NCBI GenBank assembly: GCA_026706395.1
Contig: JAPOYU010000038.1
Coordinates: 1-56,485, forward strand
DNA length: 56,485 bases
From: Chloroflexota bacterium
Lineage (GTDB): Bacteria; Chloroflexota; Anaerolineae; Aggregatilineales; Phototrophicaceae
Reading direction: 5' to 3'
In this document: positions 19,139 through 27,212 of the stretch, one piece after another
How positions within the stretch are numbered: position 1 is the stretch's first letter
Layout: the number at the start of each line of letters is the position of its first letter
The notes under the pieces: model-generated
The model's database searches: none
The model's input: the letters and a program-made list of their open reading frames with translations, nothing else
Told to the model about the DNA's origin: nothing
Made by a program: the position numbers and the translations under genes

Positions 19139-19540
19139 ATGATAATCGGTGTGACCGGCGTACCTGTCGACGACCAAGAAAAGGCGATGAAGTTCTATAC
19201 CGAGGTGCTGGGATTCCAGATCAAATATGATATGCCCCTCGGCAACCCGGAAGGCGACCGCTGGCTGACGGTGGTATCGCCGGAGCGACCGGACGGCGTC
19301 GAACTTTTGCTGGAGCCCAATCGCAATCCCATCACCATCGCCTTTCAAGAGGGCTTAATGGAACAGGGCTTCCCCGCCATTATTTTCAATGTCGACGATA
19401 TCCAGGCCGAATACGAACGTCTGAGCGGGCTAGGCGTCGCGTTCATGGGGGAGCCGACCGATATCGGACCCGCGATTATGGCGATTTTCAACGATACCTG
19501 CGGCAACCTGATCCAGATCATGCAGGAAAAAGGCGGCTGA
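19139..19540 (+). CDS. VOC-family protein (glyoxalase/bleomycin-resistance fold)
   Basis: A 133-residue protein of the vicinal-oxygen-chelate fold, made of two beta-alpha-beta-beta-beta repeats. It starts GVTGVPVDDQEKAMKFYTEVLGF, typical of the first repeat, and ends AIMAIFNDTCGNLIQIMQ, typical of the second, where a D-P-D-GN segment is usual. Members include glyoxalases, dioxygenases and antibiotic-binding proteins; the substrate cannot be read from the sequence. The ribosome-binding site GAAAGGA precedes the ATG by 7 bases. The gene is flanked by the GH13 gene and a convergent amidohydrolase, with no operon partner. Confidence 0.85.
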   Translation: MIIGVTGVPVDDQEKAMKFYTEVLGFQIKYDMPLGNPEGDRWLTVVSPERPDGVELLLEPNRNPITIAFQEGLMEQGFPAIIFNVDDIQAEYERLSGLGVAFMGEPTDIGPAIMAIFNDTCGNLIQIMQEKGG

Positions 19541-19558
19541 GCGAGCAGCCGTGGACAG

Positions 19559-20737
19559 TTAGCCGCCGTGCTGGCGCAATAGTCGCAGCGCGCTTTCCGC
19601 CATGACGCCGACGCCGACCGGCAGGCAGCCCTCGTGAATATCGAATATCGGGCTGTGATGCGGCCGATTCGTTTCGTCCAACTGCGCGCCCAACCGCAGC
19701 ATCGCGCCGGGCGCTTTCTGCGTCATGAAGGCGAAATCTTCGCCCGCCATGATCGGCTCGCCGTGGCCCGACTTCTCCTCGCCGAGCAAATCCCGGCTGA
19801 CGTCCCGGATCAACTTGGCGACCCCGGGATCGTTGTATAAGGCGGGGTAGCCTGTCGATATGCTCAACTCGTAATCGCCGCCGAAGTTCCGGACCAGCGC
19901 GAAAGCTTGCTCCACCAATCGATGGATCTCCTCGCGCGCTTCTTGCTCGAAGGTGCGGATCGTGCCCGTCAGCAGGACTTCATTGGGGATGACATTCGGC
20001 GCGATGCCGGCGTGGATCGAGCCGATCGTGACGACAGAACGTTCGGTCGGGTTGCGCCTGCGCGAGCGGATCGCCTGCAGGGCGTTGATGACTTGCGCGC
20101 TGAGCCAGATCGGGTCCAAGCCATCATGCGGCGCTGCGCCATGCGTGCCTTCGCCGATGATCGCCGCTTCGAAACTATCGGGCGCGGCCAGCGAAAAGCC
20201 GTCGCAAACCTCAACCTCGCCCATCGGCGATCCGCTGGAGACGTGGCAAGCGATGACGGCATCCAAGCCGTCCAATGCTTTTTCCTCGACCATGAGACTG
20301 CCGCCGCTATGGCCGTCGGAATCGCGCCATTTCTCTTCGCTCGGCTGGAAAAGCAGGCGGATTTCGCCGGCGGGGCGGTCGGGCATATTGTTAAGCAGCT
20401 TGGCCACGCCCAGCAGCATCGAGGTATGCGCGTCGTGGCCGCAAGCGTGCATCAGGCCCGGCGTTTGCGATTTATAGGGCACATCGTTGGCTTCTTGAAT
20501 CGGCAGCGCGTCCATGTCGGCGCGGATGCCAACAGCCGGCCGGCCTTCTCCGATGCGCGCCACCACACCTGTCTCGGCAACACCGACCTCGGTCTCGATG
20601 CCCATTTCCCGCAGCGAATCGGCGACGAGGCGCGAGGTCCGCCGCTCCTCGAATCCCAGCTCCGGGTGCATGTGTATATCGCGACGCCAGGCTACCAGTT
20701 GTTCCTGCATCGCATGAGCTTTATCCAGCAATGTCAT
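19559..20737 (-). CDS. M20-family amidohydrolase (aminoacylase/hippurate hydrolase-like)
   Basis: A 392-residue cytosolic metallohydrolase of peptidase family M20D. Recognisable parts are RRDIHMHPELGFEE, GIRADMDALPI and HACGHDAHTSMLLG with metal ligands Cys99 and His101, PSEE in the catalytic region, a dimerisation insert and the C-terminal MAGEDFAFM. Relatives hydrolyse N-acyl amino acids, hippurate or N-acetyl-diaminopimelate. The exact substrate cannot be told from sequence; absence of dap genes nearby argues weakly against diaminopimelate synthesis. GAGGG lies about 7 bases before the ATG. It is on the same strand as, and 67 bp downstream of, a nitrilase gene, so the two could share a transcript. 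Confidence 0.92.
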   Translation of the reverse strand: MTLLDKAHAMQEQLVAWRRDIHMHPELGFEERRTSRLVADSLREMGIETEVGVAETGVVARIGEGRPAVGIRADMDALPIQEANDVPYKSQTPGLMHACGHDAHTSMLLGVAKLLNNMPDRPAGEIRLLFQPSEEKWRDSDGHSGGSLMVEEKALDGLDAVIACHVSSGSPMGEVEVCDGFSLAAPDSFEAAIIGEGTHGAAPHDGLDPIWLSAQVINALQAIRSRRRNPTERSVVTIGSIHAGIAPNVIPNEVLLTGTIRTFEQEAREEIHRLVEQAFALVRNFGGDYELSISTGYPALYNDPGVAKLIRDVSRDLLGEEKSGHGEPIMAGEDFAFMTQKAPGAMLRLGAQLDETNRPHHSPIFDIHEGCLPVGVGVMAESALRLLRQHGG

Positions 20738-20804
20738 AGCTTAACCCTCTGGCAAGTATATTGAAGCGGCTGAATGATACCGCAGAACAAATCAGACAGA
20801 AGCA

Positions 20805-21752
20805 TCAGTCGTTCACAATCCTGAGCGATGGATTAGGCGCCTCGTTGACGCTGAACTTGAACACATCCGGCCGGTTGTAATGCCCGACGACATCGAAATC
20901 GAGATGACCCTGATGAATCAAGTCCAGATCAAGCTCGGCGCAGAGCAGGCCTTCAGTCCCGTACAGCGGCTGACAGACGTATTCGCCGAAGGGATCAACA
21001 ATGGCGCTGCCGCCACGGCATAACTCCTCGGGCAAGTCGGCCAGTTCGTCATATAGCGCCAGATCGCGCGGGTACATCGACCTGGTGAAGTATTGATTGC
21101 AGCCGAGCACAAAGCAGCGGCCCTCGCAGGCGATATGGCGCAGCGTCGCCCCCCAGGAATCGCGCTGGTCGGCCGTGGGCGCCAAGTAGATGCTCAGGCC
21201 TTTGGCATACATCGCCATCCGCGCCAGCGGCATATAATTCTCCCAGCAGATCAAGCCGCCGATCGTGCCGAAGGGCGAATCGACCGCGACCAAGGTGCTG
21301 CCATCGCCACTGCCCCAGATCAGCCGCTCGGAGCCGGTCGGCATCAGCTTGCGGTGTACACCGAGGATTCTGCCGTCCGGACCCAAGTAGAGCAAAGAAT
21401 TATAAAGCGTGCCGCCGTTGCCCGCCTCGCTCCGCTCCGAGATGCCGATGACAGCGTAAATGCCCGCCTCCGCCGCCGCAGCCCGCAGCGGTTGCGTCTC
21501 CGCTTCGTTGACCACAAGCGACGCCTTCCAATAGCGAGCGAAGTCTTCACGGCCCGCCCGCGACCGATTGCCGACATAAGCGCCATAGGTAAAGCCACGG
21601 GGATAGCCGGGGATCATCGCCTCCGGCAGCAGGACCAAGTCTGCGCCTTGCGCGCCCGCCTCAATGATCACATCGGCCGCTTTGGCGATGCAAGCGGCTT
21701 TGTCGGCGAAGACCGATGCCACTTGCGCCACGGCCACGCTTATTTTGTCCAT
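20805..21752 (-). CDS. Nitrilase-type carbon-nitrogen hydrolase
   Basis: A 315-residue enzyme of the nitrilase superfamily. The catalytic triad is visible: Glu44 in LLPEAMIPGYPRG, Lys135 in GVHRKLMPT and Cys169 in GGLICWENYMPLARM. These flanking sequences are those of true nitrilases (branch 1), which convert nitriles to carboxylic acids and ammonia, rather than amidases. Length is slightly short for the branch. The gene is followed by an M20 amidohydrolase on the same strand, suggesting a small nitrogen-scavenging unit (inference). Upstream lie two TTTGCAC/GTGCAAA inverted repeats that could be operators. Confidence 0.93.
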   Translation of the reverse strand: MDKISVAVAQVASVFADKAACIAKAADVIIEAGAQGADLVLLPEAMIPGYPRGFTYGAYVGNRSRAGREDFARYWKASLVVNEAETQPLRAAAAEAGIYAVIGISERSEAGNGGTLYNSLLYLGPDGRILGVHRKLMPTGSERLIWGSGDGSTLVAVDSPFGTIGGLICWENYMPLARMAMYAKGLSIYLAPTADQRDSWGATLRHIACEGRCFVLGCNQYFTRSMYPRDLALYDELADLPEELCRGGSAIVDPFGEYVCQPLYGTEGLLCAELDLDLIHQGHLDFDVVGHYNRPDVFKFSVNEAPNPSLRIVND

Positions 21753-21800
21753 TGACCGGCCCTCGGCAGATCCGCGCCAAGCGAGGAGATTCTAAGGTGA

Positions 21801-21829
21801 TTTGCACGCTTTTGCGCTCTCTGTGCAAT
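21801..21829. promoter_or_regulatory. Putative operator 1: TTTGCAC / GTGCAA inverted repeat
   Basis: TTTGCAC (21801-21807) and GTGCAA (21823-21828) face each other across 15 bases, about 50 bp upstream of the nitrilase start. A second, better copy lies 76 bp further upstream. The regulator is unknown. Confidence 0.4.
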
Positions 21830-21903
21830 GCGTTTCGCGATATGTGCCAAGGCGGATTCCCAGTAGCTGCGCGGGTTTGGGCACCGTTAGGCGCGCTAAT
21901 TGC

Positions 21904-21935
21904 ATTTGCACAGCCCGATTGTATTCTGTGCAAAT
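21904..21935. promoter_or_regulatory. Putative operator 2: perfect ATTTGCACAG palindrome
   Basis: ATTTGCACAG (21904-21913) and CTGTGCAAAT (21926-21935) form a perfect 10 bp inverted repeat with a 12-base spacer. It lies in the 516 bp gap between the nitrilase start (21752) and the TSP3-repeat gene (stop 22269). Apart from the two palindromes and the repeat at 22105-22143, I see no gene in that gap; its 21940-22080 part is AT-rich. Confidence 0.5.
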
Positions 21936-22104
21936 CCTGCTGCTGCGGGATGCTCGCTCCGTTTCATCCGGTCACAACCATGGCATTCTGCCAGCACTAT
22001 TATAAACGAAAGAGACAAACAATACTAGATCAAATGTTCGAGTATTCTTTTCTTGATTAGATTTCTCGAAACGTAGCTATTCCGGCGTATTGCTCACCTG
22101 AAAA

Positions 22105-22143
22105 CCCTCACCCCAAACCCCGCTCCTATAAAGGGAGAGGGGC
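22105..22143. repeat. C-rich dispersed palindromic repeat, copy A
   Basis: CCCTCACCCCAAACCCCGCTC, then a loop with ATAAA, then GGGAGAGGGG. Similar copies are at 38482-38523 and 49648-49687. It is a hairpin-forming, non-coding element of the kind dispersed through many Chloroflexota genomes. Confidence 0.75.
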
Positions 22144-22268
22144 TTTTGTATCCTCTGTTGGGGACTTATGGTCGCCAGTAAGCCGACTAGGGCAAGGCGG
22201 CACCCACATATACGCTTGTGGGAGAAGAGGCAGGGAAATGAGGGGCAATTTAGGACTTGCGTGCGCAC

Positions 22269-22952
22269 TCAACCGCCGGCGACGCCTGTCAGAGGACAGC
22301 CCCGATTCGCCGGCGGACCGGCTTCGTTCGGGCACTCGTCTTCGGAGGTATCCAAGCCATCATCGTCGAAGTCACGGCAGCCGCGCGGGCTATTCGGCGC
22401 GAAATCGCTCGGGCAGGCGTCAACCGCGTCACGTATCCCATCGCGGTCGGCATCGTCCTGATAGGGGCAGCCATCGTTATCGGCATAGCCGTACTCCCTC
22501 GGGCAAGTATCCTGATCGTCGGCGATCCCATCGAAATCCGCATCTTCAAGTGCAGATGTCGGGCGAGGAGTCGGCGTCGACGGCGGATCTGTCGCGAGGG
22601 GCGTGGGACTTTCCAGGGTCTGCGCCACAATGGTTTGAGCGGGGATCGCCGTCGGCGGGACGAATTGCACTGGTGTGCGAATCGGCTGACTCAGTGGCGT
22701 AAATGTTGCCAGCGCCGGCGGAACACCGGTCGCGGCGGGAGAAGCGAACAAGTTCGCGCCCAGCGGTGTGAATGTGGGCGCGGGGGTCGTGATTTGCGGG
22801 GTCGGCGTGGCTCGCCATTCCACCGGCGCGCTGCCGATGAAGTAAATGGCGAAGCAGTAAAAAGGAAAGGTGCCGGCGATGATCAACAGCATCAGCAGGC
22901 GCAAGCTCTGATTGCGATTGCTCTGTCCTTGAATGACGTCGATCGTTCTCAT
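22269..22952 (-). CDS. Single-pass protein with thrombospondin type 3 (calcium-binding) repeats
   Basis: About 227 residues from the ATG at 22952. A short cytosolic start is followed by a hydrophobic anchor (LLMLLIIAGTFPFYCFAIYFI), a Pro/Thr-rich extended linker (about 55-150), and a C-terminal array of three Asp-rich repeats such as DADFDGIADDQDTCP, DADRDGIRDAVDACP and DFDDDGLDTSEDECP. These match the TSP3 type, which binds calcium through aspartates and carries paired cysteines. The array would lie outside the cell. A GTG at 23006, two bases after the Elp3 stop, would add 18 residues and couple the genes; neither start has a clear ribosome-binding site. Confidence 0.75.
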   Translation of the reverse strand: MRTIDVIQGQSNRNQSLRLLMLLIIAGTFPFYCFAIYFIGSAPVEWRATPTPQITTPAPTFTPLGANLFASPAATGVPPALATFTPLSQPIRTPVQFVPPTAIPAQTIVAQTLESPTPLATDPPSTPTPRPTSALEDADFDGIADDQDTCPREYGYADNDGCPYQDDADRDGIRDAVDACPSDFAPNSPRGCRDFDDDGLDTSEDECPNEAGPPANRGCPLTGVAGG

Positions 22953-23008
22953 GGGCGGGCATGCTGCATTGGCTGCTGGAAGCCGCGTTTGCGCCGCGGG
23001 CGTCACGC

Positions 23009-24883
23009 TTATTCTAGCGGAAGCCTCGAATCCTGCGCCCTGGGCGTTGGCAGATCGCGCAACTGATACAGCTCACCATCGACGAAGCCGCGCTTGCGAT
23101 AATACTCGCGCGTGCCAATTGCCGAGATGACGCCCAGCCGTTGATAGCCGCGCTCCGCCGCGATATCCGCCGCGCGTTCAATCAGACGCGTGCCCAGCCC
23201 GGCGTGTTGCGCCCGCCCCCCCGACGCAGAACCGATGCCGAGAGCCAAGCCATAGACATGCACTTCTCTAATCATGGCGCAGCCCCCCAGCTCGGCGACC
23301 AGCGCTTTCTCACTTCGATCCGGCAGCGACAAACGCAGGAATGCGGCAAGGTCGCGCTCGTCCGTGATGAGTTGCAGAAAGATTTCTTCGCCGATGCTCG
23401 ACCGGTAGCTGAGGCATTCCAGGCGCAAATCAGCGCTGGTCACTTGCTTCCTTCGGATTTCGCGGGAGCGAATGTCCATACAGGCCTCGCCACGCCGTTC
23501 CATTTCCCGCTCGACCAACTGGCGGAAGTTGGTCACCTTGTTGCCATCGACGATGTCTGTGCCGGGGATGTCCCGAATGACACGCGTCAGCCGACAGTAT
23601 TCCGGCGTCCGCTTGAAGCAGCTCAGCAACAATTCGAGCAATTCGTCATGGCTATAAGGTCGCCATTCGCCAGCCTGGTATTGCTGCATCAACTCGGCGC
23701 TCTCAATCAAGGAACAAGGATAGATCTTCAGTTCGTCGGGGCGAAAATCGGGGTCGCCGAAGAGCGTTTCGTAATCGGCCAGGTCGGCCTCCGGCGCCGA
23801 ACCGTAGAGATTTGGCATCCAGTGGGCGTGGATTTTGAAGCCGGCCAAGCGCAGCAGCCGCACCGCGCGTCGGGTCGCCGCCACATCGTGTCCACGTTTG
23901 TTCAGCGCCAGCACGCGGTCGTTCAAGCTCTGAAAGCCGATCTGTACCTTAGTGCAGCCCAGCCGCCGGATGCGGATCACTTCCTCTTCGCTGATGTGGT
24001 CGGGGCGAGTCTCTATGACCAAGCCGACTGAGCGACAGGCTGCGGTCTCGTTTTCGCGCTGCGCCGCTTCCAGTTCAGCCCAAGTCGCGTATTCGTCGAC
24101 GATGCCCCGTTGGCGTAGGCCAGCGGCGATCTCATCCGCCATACCGCGCGAGCGCGTCATCTCATCGGCATAGATATCCTGCACCGTCTGATTATAGGTA
24201 GCCGTCATCTCAGCGCCTCGAATCGCCACAGCAGTGACCGGCTCGCCGGTGAATTGTGATTTGGCGCGCAGGGCCGCGCTGGCTTCATCGCGGCGGTCGA
24301 TGCCATTGCCGAAATCATGCAGGGCGTCAAAGATGCGCTTGATGAACCAGATCTGATAGGTCTCCGGATAAAATGACCAGGTGCCGCCCAAAATGATGAT
24401 CTCAATCTTGTCGGTCGAATGCCCGAGATTGCGGTAGGTCTGCAAGCGCGTCCAGGTCTGCAGGTAGGGGTCGAAGGCGTTCTTTTCCGCTCGCTGCGCG
24501 CCCGGTTCATCGGCGAGGTAGCTCTTGGGCATGCGCACATCATTGGGGCAGAAGATACAGGTTCCGGGGCAGGGGAAGGGTTTGGTCAGCACGGTCAACG
24601 GCGTGACGCCGGACAGCGTTCGGACGGGCTTGCGGCGCAATTTGTACAGCAAGTTTTCGTCAAAATCCGGCAGCCCGTCCTGACCGGCGAAGGTTCGCCA
24701 GGCGTCGATGAGATTGGCCAGGCTGTAGAAGCCTTCGCCCATAGGCTTGGGATAGCGCCGCATCAACTGCTGATGTTCGCGCGTGCTCAGGCGCTGGGGC
24801 GCAGCCAATATTACTTTGAGCAGAGGGATGACCTGTTTGCGGTGCGCCTCGGCATCAAAATCGTACTTGCGGTCTCTCAGCAT
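23009..24883 (-). CDS. elp3: Elp3-type tRNA uridine(34) 5-carboxymethyl synthase (radical SAM + GNAT)
   Basis: A 624-residue protein with a radical-SAM domain whose cluster cysteines are Cys105, Cys109 and Cys112 (CPGTCIFCP), followed by LGGTWSFYP and IETRPDHI, and a C-terminal GNAT acetyltransferase domain with GLGTRLIERAADIAAERG and EYYRKRGF. Elp3 installs the carboxymethyl group on wobble uridine of tRNAs, using acetyl-CoA and SAM. Stand-alone Elp3 without the other Elongator subunits is known from archaea and some bacteria, including Chloroflexota such as Dehalococcoides. Length and domain order are normal. The gene diverges from a DDAH-like gene at 25022 and is followed by a TSP3-repeat protein gene. 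Confidence 0.95.
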   Translation of the reverse strand: MLRDRKYDFDAEAHRKQVIPLLKVILAAPQRLSTREHQQLMRRYPKPMGEGFYSLANLIDAWRTFAGQDGLPDFDENLLYKLRRKPVRTLSGVTPLTVLTKPFPCPGTCIFCPNDVRMPKSYLADEPGAQRAEKNAFDPYLQTWTRLQTYRNLGHSTDKIEIIILGGTWSFYPETYQIWFIKRIFDALHDFGNGIDRRDEASAALRAKSQFTGEPVTAVAIRGAEMTATYNQTVQDIYADEMTRSRGMADEIAAGLRQRGIVDEYATWAELEAAQRENETAACRSVGLVIETRPDHISEEEVIRIRRLGCTKVQIGFQSLNDRVLALNKRGHDVAATRRAVRLLRLAGFKIHAHWMPNLYGSAPEADLADYETLFGDPDFRPDELKIYPCSLIESAELMQQYQAGEWRPYSHDELLELLLSCFKRTPEYCRLTRVIRDIPGTDIVDGNKVTNFRQLVEREMERRGEACMDIRSREIRRKQVTSADLRLECLSYRSSIGEEIFLQLITDERDLAAFLRLSLPDRSEKALVAELGGCAMIREVHVYGLALGIGSASGGRAQHAGLGTRLIERAADIAAERGYQRLGVISAIGTREYYRKRGFVDGELYQLRDLPTPRAQDSRLPLE

Positions 24884-25021
24884 GGGGCGTCCTTGCTTGG
24901 GTCGCTGTCATCTATTCTAGCGGCGAATATGCGAAAGTTAAACGGGGGCCTTCATGCTGGTTGGCCGGTCGCCTTTTCCGCTACACTTAGCATGACTCAG
25001 CCCGGATAAATTAACGCGCTT

Positions 25022-25804
25022 ATGACCCATTTGCTGCCGCGCTTCACACGCGCTCTGCTGCGACGCCCGGCCTCGAATCTGGCCGATGGCATAACCTCGG
25101 CCGTTCAGCTCGGCGCGCCGGATTACGATCGGGCGCTGCGTCAATACGAAACCTACACGGGGGCGCTGCAAGATTGCGGACTCGATGTAACGGTTTTGCC
25201 CGCCGACGAAAGGTTTCCTGATGGGCACTTCGTGGAAGATCCCTTGGTGATCTTCCATGATCTGGCGTTTCATTGCCGTTCCGGCGCGCCCTCTCGGCAA
25301 GGGGAAGGCGACTCGCTTCTGCCGCATTTGTCCGGTCTGCGCATCGTCGAGTCGCCGCAAGGCGCATGCATCGACGGCGGCGATGTCCTGTTTTGCGCCG
25401 ACCGGGTCCTGGTCGGCATCTCACAGCGCACCAATCGCGCCGGTTACGCGGCGTTGCGCTCCGCCCTGCAATCCGTCCAGGCCGATATCCGTGTTGAGGC
25501 GCTGCCCTTCAACGGCGTTCTGCATCTCAAGAGCGGCTTGACCGAGCTGGCCCCAGGCCTGCTGATTCACGATCCCGCTCTCAAGACTGACTGCGACCTG
25601 TCCTGGGCGCGCGTCATCACGCTGCCGCCGGAGGAGGGACACGCTGCCGATGTTATGCCGGTGAACGACACGGTGTTCGTGGCCGCTGATTGCCCGGTTG
25701 CGTTCGCGACCGCCGCGCAGTATTGTGAGCGGGTCGTCGCCTTGGATATGAGCGAATTCGTCAAGATGGATGGCGGTTTGACATGCCTGTCTTTGCGGTA
25801 CTGA
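25022..25804 (+). CDS. Dimethylarginine dimethylaminohydrolase-like amidinotransferase-family enzyme
   Basis: A 260-residue protein of the pentein (guanidino-group-modifying) fold. It has FVEDP near residue 71, IDGGDV, His168 in LHLKS and the catalytic Cys255 in MDGGLTCLSLRY at the very C-terminus, the arrangement of DDAH enzymes, which hydrolyse methylated arginine to citrulline and a methylamine. Arginine deiminase and other penteins share the fold but differ in length and insertion pattern. The start ATG has no strong ribosome-binding site. Its 3' end overlaps the next gene by 22 bp in another frame, so the two are probably co-translated. Confidence 0.88.
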   Translation: MTHLLPRFTRALLRRPASNLADGITSAVQLGAPDYDRALRQYETYTGALQDCGLDVTVLPADERFPDGHFVEDPLVIFHDLAFHCRSGAPSRQGEGDSLLPHLSGLRIVESPQGACIDGGDVLFCADRVLVGISQRTNRAGYAALRSALQSVQADIRVEALPFNGVLHLKSGLTELAPGLLIHDPALKTDCDLSWARVITLPPEEGHAADVMPVNDTVFVAADCPVAFATAAQYCERVVALDMSEFVKMDGGLTCLSLRY

Positions 25805-27090
25805 TTCGCCGCCGGTTCAGCATCGCGGTTTCGCTTATCATCGTCTCGGCTGTCGCAATCAGCGGGAAGGCGCAGCGCCCCGACCTGCCAGAATGCACAG
25901 ACCGCCCCACAGCCGTTTCCGCCGAACTGTACGTTGACAACATCCGATGGTGTGTAGAAGGCATCGTGCATGATCCGGCGCTTGAGCCACTGTCTTTCAC
26001 GGCGCTGGAGGCGGCGCCTGACGGCAGGCTCTTCGCGGCGCGGCCGCTCACCGGCGAAGTCATGGTGATTCGCGATACGGATGGCGATACCCTGCCTGAT
26101 TCGATGGACAGTTTCGCTGAGGGCTTGAGCCGGCCCAACGGCCTGGCATATCGCGACGGGGTCCTCTATGTCGCCGGGGGAGCGCGAATCTACCGTATTT
26201 CCGAAGCCGGAGAAGTCACAACCCTGGTTGATGATCTGCCCACGGGCAGCGGATTCCCGGCAGGAGGCATCACAGTCGGCGCTGACAACCGCCTGTACCT
26301 GGCGATGGGCGCGCCGTGCAGCTTTTGCGAGTTTGATGAGCCCGAACGCGGCGTTATCCTGAGCATGACCCTTGACGGCGATGATCGGCAGGTGGTGGCC
26401 ACCGGCTTTCGCAATCCGGCGGATCTAGCCTTCTTTCGCGGCCAACTCTGGACCTTGGACAGCGCCCCCCCTCAACGCCAACGCAATGCGCTGGACGAGT
26501 TGAATCACGTGCAGAAAGGCGGCTGGTATGGCTTCCCCCATTGTCTTGGCAAGGAAACTGGGGGCATTGCCTCACAGTCCCTCACCTGCTCCGAAAGCAT
26601 AGCACCCGTCATACAATTCGGCAGCGGCGCCATTCCGAGCAGTTTGGCGGCATATCCACACGATATCTTACCTGGCACAAAAGATACGCTGATCGTCGTC
26701 TTGAAGGGCGATCCAAGTCAAATTGACATCGTCGGCTACAAGGTGATCATGATTACGTTCGACGAAGTCAATCAGCCGCTTGGCGCCACGGTCTTGATCC
26801 CATATCGCCTGCAATTTGGGCGGCCCGCTTATGTGCCGTACCGGGGTGAGGGATTGTTCTGGGAGGAATTCATTCACATCAACGAGCTCGGTTTTGGCTT
26901 CTACCCGCAGCAGCCTTTGGCAGTCACCGTCAGCCCACAGGGTTGGATCTATATTAGCCTCACCGGCGGCCGGATCATCGCTTTGCGTCCCCGGTACGAC
27001 CAGACCGATTACGAAAGATTCTATCCGACATGGACGCCGATGCATCCAAACTTTGACCCGTCCGCCCTGCCTCAAGCGGCAACGCAGTAG
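25783..27090 (+). CDS. Secreted beta-propeller protein (glucose/sorbosone dehydrogenase-like)
   Basis: A 435-residue protein with an N-terminal signal or anchor (RRRFSIAVSLIIVSAVAI) and a propeller of blades recognisable by GLAYRDGVLYVAGGARIYRI, GGITVGADNRLYLAMG and GFRNPADLAFFRGQLW. These are typical of soluble glucose/sorbosone-dehydrogenase (GSDH) folds, which bind PQQ and calcium. The FDEPERGVIL, DELN and GGWYGFPHC segments fit that family. Whether PQQ is bound cannot be judged; many members have unknown substrates. It overlaps the DDAH-like gene by 22 bp, and no later in-frame ATG would keep the signal sequence. Confidence 0.82.
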   Translation: MPVFAVLIRRRFSIAVSLIIVSAVAISGKAQRPDLPECTDRPTAVSAELYVDNIRWCVEGIVHDPALEPLSFTALEAAPDGRLFAARPLTGEVMVIRDTDGDTLPDSMDSFAEGLSRPNGLAYRDGVLYVAGGARIYRISEAGEVTTLVDDLPTGSGFPAGGITVGADNRLYLAMGAPCSFCEFDEPERGVILSMTLDGDDRQVVATGFRNPADLAFFRGQLWTLDSAPPQRQRNALDELNHVQKGGWYGFPHCLGKETGGIASQSLTCSESIAPVIQFGSGAIPSSLAAYPHDILPGTKDTLIVVLKGDPSQIDIVGYKVIMITFDEVNQPLGATVLIPYRLQFGRPAYVPYRGEGLFWEEFIHINELGFGFYPQQPLAVTVSPQGWIYISLTGGRIIALRPRYDQTDYERFYPTWTPMHPNFDPSALPQAATQ

Positions 27091-27172
27091 CCGAAGACTG
27101 TCGCATAGCAATAGGCGCCGATGCGATATGACTGCCCAGCTTAACCAGGCGAAACCGGCATTTCGCTTGGGC

Positions 27173-27178
27173 TATAAT
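27173..27178 (+). promoter_or_regulatory. -10 box for the bactofilin-like gene
   Basis: A perfect TATAAT at 27173-27178, 35 bp before the chosen start codon. It overlaps the upstream in-frame ATG, which argues against that start. No good -35 at 17 bp. Confidence 0.5.
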
Positions 27179-27212
27179 GATCCGTACTTATGAATTGCGG
27201 AAAGCGGCCGCG

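Noticed and set aside
19907..20764. Plus-strand open frame (285 codons) opposite the M20 amidohydrolase
   Set aside because: Shadow of the amidohydrolase; no start signal or domain.
21716..22060. 114-codon plus-strand open frame across the nitrilase start and gap
   Set aside because: No ribosome-binding site, overlaps the nitrilase start and the candidate operators, and its Cys-rich composition is not like a real protein of the region.
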